A stretch of DNA of 64,000 nucleotides from Marinilabiliaceae bacterium. Its GTDB lineage: Bacteria > Bacteroidota > Bacteroidia > Bacteroidales > Marinilabiliaceae. The stretch spans positions 116,265-180,264 of the forward strand of contig JAFGBR010000020.1 of the NCBI GenBank assembly GCA_016933045.1, written 5' to 3'. Under the pieces are notes generated by a model. The model had not been told where the DNA came from. It saw nothing but the letters and a program-made list of their open reading frames with translations, and did no database searches. Shown here in pieces: positions 37,546 through 47,431 of this stretch. Made by a program: the position numbers and the translations under genes. The first letter of the stretch is position 1, and each line of letters opens with the position of its first letter.

Positions 37546-40500
37546 ATGCGCACTAATATTAATTATAAGAATATGAAACAATCATTGTTTGATAAATCAT
37601 TTATAAACCACTCGACCTACAGGTGTGAAAAAAATATTTATAAACAGATGAAGTTCGTTGTGGTCATCATCTGTTCACTGATACTTAGTACTTTCTCGTT
37701 TAGTATGGCAGCACAGTCGAGCGGAACAATCATACAGGGAACAGTTACCTCGGCCAGCGATAAAACGACATTGATAGGGGCGAATGTGATCGAGGTGAAT
37801 GCTGAAAATCGTGTAATCACAGGTACAGTAACCGATCTGAACGGGAACTATGTTATCCGGTTAAACAACACAGAAAACAGTCTCGTATTTTCGTATATCG
37901 GCTATGAGAATGTTGTTGTTAAGGTGGGCAACCGACGTGAGATTGACGTTGCAATGGTAGAAAATAACATACTTGATGAAACAACTGTAATTGCCACAAA
38001 AAAGAGCGAACAGGGAGGTTTTGTTATTGCTACTCGAGAAATAGGTACAGCTATGCAAACGATAAGTACCGAAAAGTTTGAAGGGATACAGGCCACATCT
38101 GTTGATGATCTGTTGCAAGGACGGATAGCAGGACTGGATATTGTTGCCAATTCAGCCGATCCGGGTAGTGCAACTTCTATGCGTATCCGCGGGGTTACAT
38201 CCATAAACGGCGAAAGCGAACCTTTGATTGTACTTAACGGGATTCCGTATTCGATGGATGTAGATCCGAATTTCGACTATGCAAATTCCAATAGCGAACA
38301 ATATGCAAATATGTTGAGTATCAATCCCGATGATATTGCTGAAATTACTGTTTTAAAAGATGCAGCAGCAACCGCCATCTGGGGGTCGAAAGGAGCCAAC
38401 GGTGTTATTGAAATCACAACAAAAAGAGGTGTAACAGGGCCAATAAAAGTTGAATATACCTACCGTTATACCAATACCCGACAGCCCAGAGGACGAAATT
38501 TGTTAACCGGCGATGATTATACCATGTATATCAAAGAAGCTTACCTGAATCCCAGAAACGATGACAATGCGAATGATGTGGCTGAAATCAATTACGATCC
38601 TAATTTTCCGGAATATGAGAATTTTAACAATAATACCGATTGGGTAAAAGAGGTTACACAGACAGGAAACATACATGATCATTACTTGACAATATCCGGT
38701 GGTGGTGAGCGGGCCACCTATCGCTTTGCAGGAGGCTATTTAGGGCAGGATGGGACAATAATTGGACAGGAGTTTTCACGTATCTCATCCCGTTTAAGCC
38801 TCGATTACAAAATTTCGGATAGAATCAGGGTAAATACAGAAATATCATTCACACAGTCGGATAATAAACGTAATTATGAAAATCTATTGGCTATAGCATA
38901 CGCCAAGATGCCAAACGTGAGTGTATACAGGCAGGATAGTGAGGGGAATAATACCAACGATTATTATAATATATCAAGTGATTCGGAGCTGAATAGCGAT
39001 CAAAAGAACCTTAAAAATCCGGTGGCTCTTGCCTACCTTGCCACGAACAGCGTGCGTTCTACACGTATTATACCCAGGATAAATTTGATTTATGATTTAT
39101 TGAGTCGCGATAAAAGCACATTGCGTTTGAATGTGGGAGCTTCGTTTGATACAAACAATGATAAAACAGTGACATTTCTACCCGCATCCACATCCAATCT
39201 TGTATGGAATGATGCCGGGGTAAACAGCGCTTTTGATGCTTCGTCGGGAAGCCTGAATATTTTTATGGATAACAACTTGTTGTTTGTGCCAAAATTTACG
39301 AATACCAGTCACGCCTTGACACTTTACGGATCGATGCAGTTGACAAGTGGCAACAGTTCGAGCCAAAGTATTACAACCTATGGACTGCCCTCGGGTGAGT
39401 TGATAGATGCTTCAAACTTTGGTTATCTGGAAGGAATAGGAAATGGACGTTCTACATGGAATGGATTTGCTTATATGTTCAGAGGTCATTATGCATTTAA
39501 AGGAAAATATATTGCTACAGCAACAGTTCGAAGGGACGGGAGTAGCCGTTTTGGTAAAGGCAATCGATGGGGAACTTTCCCCGGAGTCTCATTAAAATGG
39601 ATTGTTTCAGACGAACCATTCATGTATCCGTTAAAGAACTGGTTGAACTTTTTAGCACTTCGTCCTTCATGGGGAAAAAGTGGTAACCAGCCAAAATACG
39701 ACTATTTACATTTTAGTCGTTATTCGCAATACGGAAGTTATGGCGGCATAACTGCATTAAAGCCAAATTCCTTAAGGTTGGACGATTTGAGATGGGAAGT
39801 GGCAACACAGTATAATTATGGAATGGAGATAGGTCTGTTCAACGATAAAATACGGATGGATTTCAACTATTACACGAAGCGCATCAAGGATATGTTATTT
39901 AGTAATGTTGCAATAACAGGCACCTCAGGTTTTGGTTCAGTGCCCTACATCAATGGAGGAATCATGGACAATGAGGGCTGGGAAGTAGTACTGAACCTTA
40001 ATAAAATTGTGAAGGTTAAAGATTTCAATCTTGATTTTACCCTGAACCTGGCCAATAATAAAAATACTATTATAGAGTTGGATCAAACCCTGCTTGACGG
40101 GTACAATTCAGATTTTGACTATGCCAATGGCTCATACCTGACCCGAATACAGGAAGGCAACTCCTTTGGTTCTATTTATGGCTTCAGGTTTAAAGGCACC
40201 TATAAATATGATGACTATGAGACAGCATTAAATACTGAAGGAACCGTTGTTGGAGCCAATGGCAAACCACTTGCTCCGGTAGCTATTGATGAGTATGGAA
40301 ACGTGGTGCTGGATGAAAAAGGAGATCCTAAAAAGTTGTTTTTCTCCTATAACAATACGTCACGACGATACCTTTTCAGAGGCGGGGATGCTGTCTATGA
40401 AGATATTAATCACGATGGTTCAATTGACGAACTGGATATCGTTTACCTGGGAAATGCCAATCCGAAGTTAAACGGAGGTTTCGGACCTACATTCCGTTAT

Positions 40501-40959
40501 AAAAATTTCTCATGCCGTATGTTTTTCAACTTCAGGTATGGAAATAAGATCATTAATAATGCCCGTATGTACTCTGAGAATATGTACGGTAATGACAATC
40601 AGAGTATCGCAGTTAACTGGCGTTGGAGAAGAGATGGTGATGATACCGACATGCCACGGGCATTGTACGGTTATGGCTACAACTGGTTGGGAAGCGACCG
40701 ATATGTAGAAGACGGTTCTTTCATTCGTTTCAAATACCTGACGTTTAACTATTCCATGCCTAAGCAAATACTTAAGAAATATGGACTGAACAGGTTATCA
40801 GTTTATCTGACCATTAACAATTTATATACCTGGACAAAATACAGCGGGGTAGACCCTGAAGTGGGTTATGGTTCACTGGCTAACAAAGGGCTAAGCATTG
40901 ATGGCAGCAATACCCCAAGAACTAAAGATTTTACCTTGGGAATAACAGTTGGATTATAA
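37546..40959 (+). CDS. SusC-family TonB-dependent outer membrane transporter (first)
   Basis: 1137 residues. A signal segment lies inside a long N-terminus (MKFVVVIICSLILSTFSFSMAAQ at 35-57), so the true start may be 37546, 37573 or 37648. A carboxypeptidase-regulatory-like domain (about 60-145, IIQGTVTSASDKTTLIGANV), the plug (SVDDLLQGRIAGLDI, MRIRGVTSINGESEPL, VLKDAAATAIWGSKGANGVI) and a 22-strand barrel ending FTLGITVGL follow. It imports oligosaccharides with its SusD lid, powered by TonB. It precedes its SusD partner by about 15 bases. Confidence 0.95.
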   Translation: MRTNINYKNMKQSLFDKSFINHSTYRCEKNIYKQMKFVVVIICSLILSTFSFSMAAQSSGTIIQGTVTSASDKTTLIGANVIEVNAENRVITGTVTDLNGNYVIRLNNTENSLVFSYIGYENVVVKVGNRREIDVAMVENNILDETTVIATKKSEQGGFVIATREIGTAMQTISTEKFEGIQATSVDDLLQGRIAGLDIVANSADPGSATSMRIRGVTSINGESEPLIVLNGIPYSMDVDPNFDYANSNSEQYANMLSINPDDIAEITVLKDAAATAIWGSKGANGVIEITTKRGVTGPIKVEYTYRYTNTRQPRGRNLLTGDDYTMYIKEAYLNPRNDDNANDVAEINYDPNFPEYENFNNNTDWVKEVTQTGNIHDHYLTISGGGERATYRFAGGYLGQDGTIIGQEFSRISSRLSLDYKISDRIRVNTEISFTQSDNKRNYENLLAIAYAKMPNVSVYRQDSEGNNTNDYYNISSDSELNSDQKNLKNPVALAYLATNSVRSTRIIPRINLIYDLLSRDKSTLRLNVGASFDTNNDKTVTFLPASTSNLVWNDAGVNSAFDASSGSLNIFMDNNLLFVPKFTNTSHALTLYGSMQLTSGNSSSQSITTYGLPSGELIDASNFGYLEGIGNGRSTWNGFAYMFRGHYAFKGKYIATATVRRDGSSRFGKGNRWGTFPGVSLKWIVSDEPFMYPLKNWLNFLALRPSWGKSGNQPKYDYLHFSRYSQYGSYGGITALKPNSLRLDDLRWEVATQYNYGMEIGLFNDKIRMDFNYYTKRIKDMLFSNVAITGTSGFGSVPYINGGIMDNEGWEVVLNLNKIVKVKDFNLDFTLNLANNKNTIIELDQTLLDGYNSDFDYANGSYLTRIQEGNSFGSIYGFRFKGTYKYDDYETALNTEGTVVGANGKPLAPVAIDEYGNVVLDEKGDPKKLFFSYNNTSRRYLFRGGDAVYEDINHDGSIDELDIVYLGNANPKLNGGFGPTFRYKNFSCRMFFNFRYGNKIINNARMYSENMYGNDNQSIAVNWRWRRDGDDTDMPRALYGYGYNWLGSDRYVEDGSFIRFKYLTFNYSMPKQILKKYGLNRLSVYLTINNLYTWTKYSGVDPEVGYGSLANKGLSIDGSNTPRTKDFTLGITVGL

Positions 40960-40974
40960 GTAAATGATTTGAAA

Positions 40975-42579
40975 ATGAAAAGTATCTATAAAATTATAGC
41001 ATTATCCTTATTACTTGTTTTCACTGGTTGTGAAGACTGGCTGGATAAGAGACCTGAAAATGATATTATTCTTGAAGATTTCTGGAAATCAGAATCAGAT
41101 GTTGAATCGGTACTTGCCACCTGTTACAGGGGATTGACAGAGAGAGCATGTATTGAGCGCATGATGGTGTGGGGTGAATTACGATCTGATAACATCGTGA
41201 ATGGCAAAGGGTTTGCGTCTGGTATATACGACATGTACCGGATATTACAGGGAGAGATTACACCAAATAATGCCTACAATTCATGGAACTCTTTCTACGC
41301 GGTTATCAACTATTGTAACACTCTTTTGTATTATGCCCCGGAAGTAACAGCACTGGATGATAACTTTACACAAAAAGACCTTCAGTTGATTCAAGGAGAA
41401 GCAATTACCCTACGTGCACTTGCTTATTTTTATCTTGTCCGCACCTTCAGAGACATTCCGTGGATTACCGATCCAAGCATTTCAGACGTGCAGGACTATA
41501 ACGTTTCTCAAAGCCCGGAAGGAGAAGTCCTGGACAACATTATAAACGATCTGGAATATGTGAAAGCCAACGGGTATGTACGTGAGAGTTTTGGGAAGAC
41601 TGTATTCGATAAAGGGCGTATAACAAAAAGCGCCGTCAATGCATTGCTTGCAGATGTTTATTTATGGAAAGGTGATTTTGAAAAAAGCATTGATGCATGT
41701 AATGCTGTTCTTGCTGATCCTAACATAAGTCTGATAACAGATCCTGAACAGATGTTCGGACAGATCTTTTATCGGACTAACTCCTCAGAAAGCATTTTTG
41801 AATTGCAGTTCGAAGATGACGATATGGAGAATACCGCAGTAAACGATTTGTATGGAAATAACGGGATTAAACTCGGCTACTTTGCCTTCCCTACTCCTTT
41901 AGCTTATGATAATACAGGAACAGAGGTGTTTACGGGGGCAAACAGTCCGTTTAACTACAAATTACCGGATGCAACTTTTGAGTCGTCCAACGATGTACGT
42001 TCTGAATATTTTATTAATCCCACGGCAACGAGTGGTGTTTATGCCATTTTTAAATATGCCGGAATGAGTGTTAATAAGATTAACTCAAAACGCACATACT
42101 ATTACAGATCAAACACATCAAATTGGATAATATATCGCCTGTCTGATATCATATTGATGAAAGCTGAGGCATTGGTTCAATTACAGACAGGCTCAGAGCA
42201 GGAAAACCTGCAAGAAGCAGTCAGGTTAGTCAATCAGACTTATCTACGGTCGAACCCTGAGGCTGATTCACTTCGCGTCACAGCATTAAATTACTCTTCG
42301 AAGCAGGCGATTGAAGAATTGGTGTTAAGAGAACGTCAGCGTGAATTGCTATTTGAAGGCAAGCGCTGGCATGACCTGGTACGCATGGTGCGACGAGACG
42401 AGTCAAAACTTACGACTTTAAATTTATTGGTCAATGCAAAGATGGAGAGTTCAACAGCTCCGTTGGGCGCTGTTGTGTTAGATGCCATGTATATGCCTAT
42501 AGCTCAAAGCGAAATCGATGCCAACGAAAATCTGAACCAAAACGAATATTATGAAACAGTAAGCTCAGTAGAGAGATAG
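40975..42579 (+). CDS. SusD/RagB-family surface lipoprotein (first)
   Basis: 534 residues from ATG 40975; an upstream TTG at 40969 is less likely. The lipobox VFTGC is followed by EDWLDKRPEND. The RagB/SusD fold with TPR-like helices has EAITLRALAYFYLVRTF, ALLADVYLWKGDF and the C-terminal LRERQRELLFEGKRWHDLVRM. It forms the hinged lid over the preceding SusC and binds the incoming glycan. Confidence 0.94.
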   Translation: MKSIYKIIALSLLLVFTGCEDWLDKRPENDIILEDFWKSESDVESVLATCYRGLTERACIERMMVWGELRSDNIVNGKGFASGIYDMYRILQGEITPNNAYNSWNSFYAVINYCNTLLYYAPEVTALDDNFTQKDLQLIQGEAITLRALAYFYLVRTFRDIPWITDPSISDVQDYNVSQSPEGEVLDNIINDLEYVKANGYVRESFGKTVFDKGRITKSAVNALLADVYLWKGDFEKSIDACNAVLADPNISLITDPEQMFGQIFYRTNSSESIFELQFEDDDMENTAVNDLYGNNGIKLGYFAFPTPLAYDNTGTEVFTGANSPFNYKLPDATFESSNDVRSEYFINPTATSGVYAIFKYAGMSVNKINSKRTYYYRSNTSNWIIYRLSDIILMKAEALVQLQTGSEQENLQEAVRLVNQTYLRSNPEADSLRVTALNYSSKQAIEELVLRERQRELLFEGKRWHDLVRMVRRDESKLTTLNLLVNAKMESSTAPLGAVVLDAMYMPIAQSEIDANENLNQNEYYETVSSVER

Positions 42580-42623
42580 CAACTGTTTCAAGCCGGATGT
42601 AAAGTTTCTTTAAAACAAACAAT

Positions 42624-44216
42624 ATGGAAATAAATAAGATAAGAAAACTCGTTACAATATTGGTCGCATCACTAATACTTGCCATGACCGGAATTTCGTG
42701 CAGCAACGAGTTCGATGAGCATTATGCCGGAGATTATACCGAGAGAAGCGAACTGAATTTGATCGATTACATGAAGACGAGAGAAGAGCTGAGTACCTTC
42801 GTGAAAATGCTGCAAATAACCGGTTATGAAGATACTTTAAAACGATCACAATCATTTACAGTATTTGCCCCTACCAACGAAGCCCTAAGTGGTGTTGATA
42901 TGGAAGATACAGAGAATTTGAAACTACTGGTTGGTAACCACCTTACCAGTTATACACAAACAACCCCTGGAGAAATACATGGTTTTAATGGTAAATACTT
43001 AAAACTGTACCGGGTCGGAGCAAAATATTATTATAGTAACTTACGCCATGACATAGAAATAACCGAACCTAACCTACTTACAAAAAATGGGATTGTTCAC
43101 ATAACTGATCAATATCTGCCATACATACCAAACATCTGGGAGTACATCCAACAAGCCAGTGGTTTGGATTCTTTGAGATCATATATTAATTCATTAACAA
43201 CAGTCTATTTCGACAAGGAGTCAAGTTATGATGATAATGGTATTTTTGTTGATTCAGTGTTTGTTCAAAGCAACAGGGTGCTAAATTCGTTAGGCCTTAT
43301 AAATAGTGAAAAAAATATCTACACTGCAATTTTGCCAACCAACGAAGCATGGAATACAACTTACGATAAGATATTCCCTTTTTTCAAGTCGACAGACAAA
43401 GTTGTTGATGGCATTATGCAAAATGGTATATCCCGACAAATTACCAAAACAAAATGGGCCATTATTCAGGATTTCCTGTTTAATGGATATGTGGAGTCTC
43501 CAACAAATAAGGACTCGCTTATATCGACCAGTGGTAATGTTTATCATTCGCCCGATTATTTGTTTGCAGCAACTGAGCAGCAAAGCCTGAGCAACGGGTA
43601 TGGTTATATTGCCGATGCGATGAATAATAAGCTGGAAGATTCATGGGTCAGGACAATATCGGTTGAAGCTGAAAACAACAGTTACTCCCTGAGAACAAAA
43701 TCGGATAATTACAATCTGAATACTTATGGCACTTTAGGAACAACTTTTCAGGCATCAAACAATTACTACGTACGCTTTGAAAATTTACCGGCAAGTGACT
43801 ATTCTTATGCATGGGCAAGGTTCCCAATACCTAATACACTGGCAAATGTGAAGTATAATATCTATTGTGTTTTTGTTCCAATAACAGCAATAGATACAGC
43901 GGATACCAGACCATATAAACTGAAATTCTATTTGTCGTATGTCGATTCGCTCGGAAAAAAAATAATCGACAAGGCTATTACAGTGCCTAATAACGTGACA
44001 AATGGAGGAGAAATAACAAAACTATTGATAGCCGAAAACTATGAATTCTCTTATGCCGATTTAATTGAGTATAGTAATACTTCAATAAATTATAAAGATA
44101 ACATCAACGTTTTTTTAAAGGTGGAGAATGCAGCGACTATTAAAGAGGAACGACGTGGTACTTATTCAAGAAATGTTGCCATTGATCGGATAATTTTGGA
44201 ACCAGTCATGCAGTAA
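42624..44216 (+). CDS. Fasciclin (FAS1) domain lipoprotein (third)
   Basis: 530 residues. The lipobox TGISC is followed by SNEFDEHY. FAS1 domain 1 (about 35-175) has SFTVFAPTNEALSG and NGIVHITDQYLPYIP. Region 2 (about 178-330) has YTAILPTNEAW and DFLFNGY. A C-terminal beta domain (about 340-530; TISVEAENNSYSLR, ending NVAIDRIILEPV) is like the jelly roll of the 33011 protein. It sits between SusD 1 and SusC 2, so each SusCD pair has at least one FAS1 neighbour. Probably a surface glycan-binding accessory of the second pair. Confidence 0.8.
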   Translation: MEINKIRKLVTILVASLILAMTGISCSNEFDEHYAGDYTERSELNLIDYMKTREELSTFVKMLQITGYEDTLKRSQSFTVFAPTNEALSGVDMEDTENLKLLVGNHLTSYTQTTPGEIHGFNGKYLKLYRVGAKYYYSNLRHDIEITEPNLLTKNGIVHITDQYLPYIPNIWEYIQQASGLDSLRSYINSLTTVYFDKESSYDDNGIFVDSVFVQSNRVLNSLGLINSEKNIYTAILPTNEAWNTTYDKIFPFFKSTDKVVDGIMQNGISRQITKTKWAIIQDFLFNGYVESPTNKDSLISTSGNVYHSPDYLFAATEQQSLSNGYGYIADAMNNKLEDSWVRTISVEAENNSYSLRTKSDNYNLNTYGTLGTTFQASNNYYVRFENLPASDYSYAWARFPIPNTLANVKYNIYCVFVPITAIDTADTRPYKLKFYLSYVDSLGKKIIDKAITVPNNVTNGGEITKLLIAENYEFSYADLIEYSNTSINYKDNINVFLKVENAATIKEERRGTYSRNVAIDRIILEPVMQ

Positions 44217-44263
44217 TGTCAGAGATAAATTCTCCTCATACTGAAAAATAAAAAAAGTAGATT

Positions 44264-47200
44264 ATGAAGAATAGTTTCTATACCATAAAATATGTGATTA
44301 TTATCATCGTATTGTCATTTACCCAATGGGCAAATTCGCAAACCGATAGTGTAACATATACAGTTAAAGGATTGGTGCGGGATGCGCATACAAAAGAACC
44401 AATACCAGCAGCAGTCATCTCTGTTCCCAATATAAAAGAAACAGCAATAGGCGACTTCGATGGCGTTTTTGAAATAACATTGCCTTCGGGAGATGAAGTG
44501 TTGCATGTCGAAGCTTTTGATTATGGAAAAATGGAGATTCCGGTTCAAGGCAGAAATTATATTGAAATAGACCTTTATAGCCAGGAGTTTCCAAATTATT
44601 TTAAGAAAGTACTTACACCAACAGGATCGATCAATAATTCTGCTTTACCGATGTCAATAAGCAGTCAGAACGATATTATCACAATAACTGATGTAACAGT
44701 AGATGGGGTTATACAGGCAGCATTGAGCGGAGATGTAAAAACGGTATCGCGAACAGGATTGTCGGCCGTTGGCAATACTATGTTTATCAGGGGGTATAAC
44801 TCTTTGAATGTAAATGCACAGCCACTTATAGTAGTTGATGGGATCGTGAGGAATGATTTTGATGTTAACTCTATTCATAAGGGGCTCTTTTATAACTCAC
44901 TTGCCGACATTGATGTAAACGATATTGAAAATGTATCGGTACTAAAGGATGGAACATCCATATATGGGTCAAAAGCAGCGAATGGAGTCATCCTTATTAC
45001 TACTAAACGAGGAAAATCGCAGGCTACTAAAATTGGGGTGAATATGTTTTATGGAATGAGTGAAACGCCATCAATAACACCAATGATGAATGGAGATGAG
45101 TACCGGATTTTTGCCAGCGAGATGATGAAAACTTCTCCTGTCGCCTCTGCATTTTTGGGGAATCCTGCAGACAGTAGAAACAATGCTTATTATAATAATA
45201 CAGACTGGAGTGATGAAGTATATCAAACCGGTAGCACAAGCAATTTACTTGTTAATGTAGATGGAGGTGATGATCGTGCACAGTACTATTTTTCCATGGG
45301 GTATACCAAATCAGACGAATTAGTCAAAACCACTGATTTGCAGCGTTTAAATGCCAGGTTTAACGTGGATGCGAAACTAACTAACCGTATAGACATGGGA
45401 ATCAATATGGCTTATTCCAGAATTGAACGAACACTGGTTGATGATGGGATTGATTATTATTCATCACCAACATGGCAGGCACAAATAAAATCGCCATTCT
45501 TGAGTCCTTACGAATTTAACGATGCAGGAGAGGAAACAAAGCGTTATGCTTCAGTTGACCTGTTCGGAATTGGGAATCCATCAGGAATACTGGATAATTC
45601 GCAAAATAAGCACAAGAAGTATCAGTATAACCTGGGTGTAAAACCCGTAATCCAGCTGTTGCCCGGATTATCTCTTAGTACACAGTTTGATTACAGCCAG
45701 TACAATATCGATGAAGCTTATTTTCTGCCTATAGATTATTCGCCTGAAAGGTATATTGAGAATAAAGGCATTTCAAAGAACAGGTTACAAAGTCAGGTGG
45801 TAAGCAACAAAACTGTTTATGATGATACGAGGTTAACCTTTGAAAAAACAATGAATACACATAGTGTAAAAGCATTGGCAGGCTTTAGGTATCAGGTCAA
45901 CAATAGCGAAATGGACTATATCGAAGAGCATAATTCGGGATCAAATACCAATACCATGATTACCGGAAATTATGATTTCAAAAACGCTTATGGTATAAAC
46001 AACCAAACCAGGTCCATTTCAAGTTATGCAAATGTCAATTACGATTATAACCAAAAGTATTTTTTAACAGCCACGATGGCTCTTGATGCATCATCACGGT
46101 TCGGAAAAGAAACGGATGACGGAGTTTCAGTGTTCGGTGTTACGTGGGGTGCTTTCCCTTCTGCAAACGCTGCTTGGTTGTTAACTTCTGAAAAGTTTAT
46201 GCATCATCTTCCATTTATCAGTTTCGGTAAAATTAGGGCAGGATACGGATTAACGGGTAATGATGCAATACCCGATTATGAATCGGCAGCATATCTTACT
46301 TCTGTTCGTTTTACTGACAGGGCTAACGGATTAGTCCTCTCTCATTATGAAAATGAAAAGATACAATGGGAAGTAACCAGGCGGATGAATGCCGGAGTTG
46401 ATCTGGGCTTGTTCAAAAATCGGATTTCATTGATTTTTGATATCTACTCCAGTCAAACCGATCACTTATTGATTCAGCAAAATCTGCCTGAAACTTTGGG
46501 TACTGGCTTGTACTGGACCAATGGAGGATCATTGGAAAATAAAGGTTACGAGGTTTCAGCCGATTTTAAAGTACTTAACCTGAATAATGTTAAATGGAAC
46601 CTCGCATTTAGCGTTGGGCATTACAAGAACAAAATAAAATCGTTGGTAAACAATGAAGGTTATTTTATTACTGATGTTTACGAAGGGCAGGTAATCACTC
46701 AAACCGGTAGTGCGGCCGGATTGTTTTATGGTTACAAAACCAATGGCGTTTTAGCTACCGAAGCAGAAGCCGCCGAAGCTAATCTTAAGCAATCTGCGGG
46801 GTTGAGTGGTAGCTACAACTATTTTGAAGCAGGTGATATTCGTTTCGAAGAAGTTTTAAAAGATGGCATCATAGACGAAAACGATAAGCAGGTAATAGGT
46901 GATCCTAATCCTGACATTTACGGTAATATAAACACAACAATTGCCTACAAACGATTAAAGCTGGATGCATTGTTTACTTATTCATTGGGTAATGATGTGT
47001 ATAACTATTACCGCAGGGTGTTGGAAACCGGCAGTGATTTCAGCAATCAATCAAAAGCAATGCTCAATCGATGGGTTGCAGAAGGACAACAGACCACTCA
47101 GCCCAGATCTGTTTATGGTGATCCAATGTGTAATTCACGGTTCTCTGACCGTTGGATTGAAGATGGTTCGTATCTGAAAATAAAGAATGTCACATTATCC

Positions 47201-47398
47201 TACGAAATTCCCATAAAGAATAATTACATACGCGGATTAAATGTATGGGCTACCGTCAGCAACCTGGTCACTTTTACCAACTATTTGGGACACGATCCTG
47301 AATTTTCAGCCGGCAACTCAGTACTGACACAAGGTGTGGATGCCGGATTTATGCCACTAACCAGAAGTTATTATTTAGGAGTCAGAATTGATTTGTAA
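44264..47398 (+). CDS. SusC-family TonB-dependent transporter (second)
   Basis: 1044 residues with a signal peptide (about 1-25, ANSQ). A carboxypeptidase-regulatory-like domain (about 32-110, YTVKGLVRDAHTKEPIPAAV), the plug (MFIRGYNSLNVNAQPLIVVDG, VLKDGTSIYGSKAANGVILITTKRG) and the barrel follow, ending YYLGVRIDL. It differs clearly from the first SusC in length and plug, so a different oligosaccharide or size range is likely. Its SusD partner follows after 33 bases. Confidence 0.94.
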   Translation: MKNSFYTIKYVIIIIVLSFTQWANSQTDSVTYTVKGLVRDAHTKEPIPAAVISVPNIKETAIGDFDGVFEITLPSGDEVLHVEAFDYGKMEIPVQGRNYIEIDLYSQEFPNYFKKVLTPTGSINNSALPMSISSQNDIITITDVTVDGVIQAALSGDVKTVSRTGLSAVGNTMFIRGYNSLNVNAQPLIVVDGIVRNDFDVNSIHKGLFYNSLADIDVNDIENVSVLKDGTSIYGSKAANGVILITTKRGKSQATKIGVNMFYGMSETPSITPMMNGDEYRIFASEMMKTSPVASAFLGNPADSRNNAYYNNTDWSDEVYQTGSTSNLLVNVDGGDDRAQYYFSMGYTKSDELVKTTDLQRLNARFNVDAKLTNRIDMGINMAYSRIERTLVDDGIDYYSSPTWQAQIKSPFLSPYEFNDAGEETKRYASVDLFGIGNPSGILDNSQNKHKKYQYNLGVKPVIQLLPGLSLSTQFDYSQYNIDEAYFLPIDYSPERYIENKGISKNRLQSQVVSNKTVYDDTRLTFEKTMNTHSVKALAGFRYQVNNSEMDYIEEHNSGSNTNTMITGNYDFKNAYGINNQTRSISSYANVNYDYNQKYFLTATMALDASSRFGKETDDGVSVFGVTWGAFPSANAAWLLTSEKFMHHLPFISFGKIRAGYGLTGNDAIPDYESAAYLTSVRFTDRANGLVLSHYENEKIQWEVTRRMNAGVDLGLFKNRISLIFDIYSSQTDHLLIQQNLPETLGTGLYWTNGGSLENKGYEVSADFKVLNLNNVKWNLAFSVGHYKNKIKSLVNNEGYFITDVYEGQVITQTGSAAGLFYGYKTNGVLATEAEAAEANLKQSAGLSGSYNYFEAGDIRFEEVLKDGIIDENDKQVIGDPNPDIYGNINTTIAYKRLKLDALFTYSLGNDVYNYYRRVLETGSDFSNQSKAMLNRWVAEGQQTTQPRSVYGDPMCNSRFSDRWIEDGSYLKIKNVTLSYEIPIKNNYIRGLNVWATVSNLVTFTNYLGHDPEFSAGNSVLTQGVDAGFMPLTRSYYLGVRIDL

Positions 47399-47431
47399 TA
47401 CAATTTGTTGAATGACATTAAATTAAGAAAC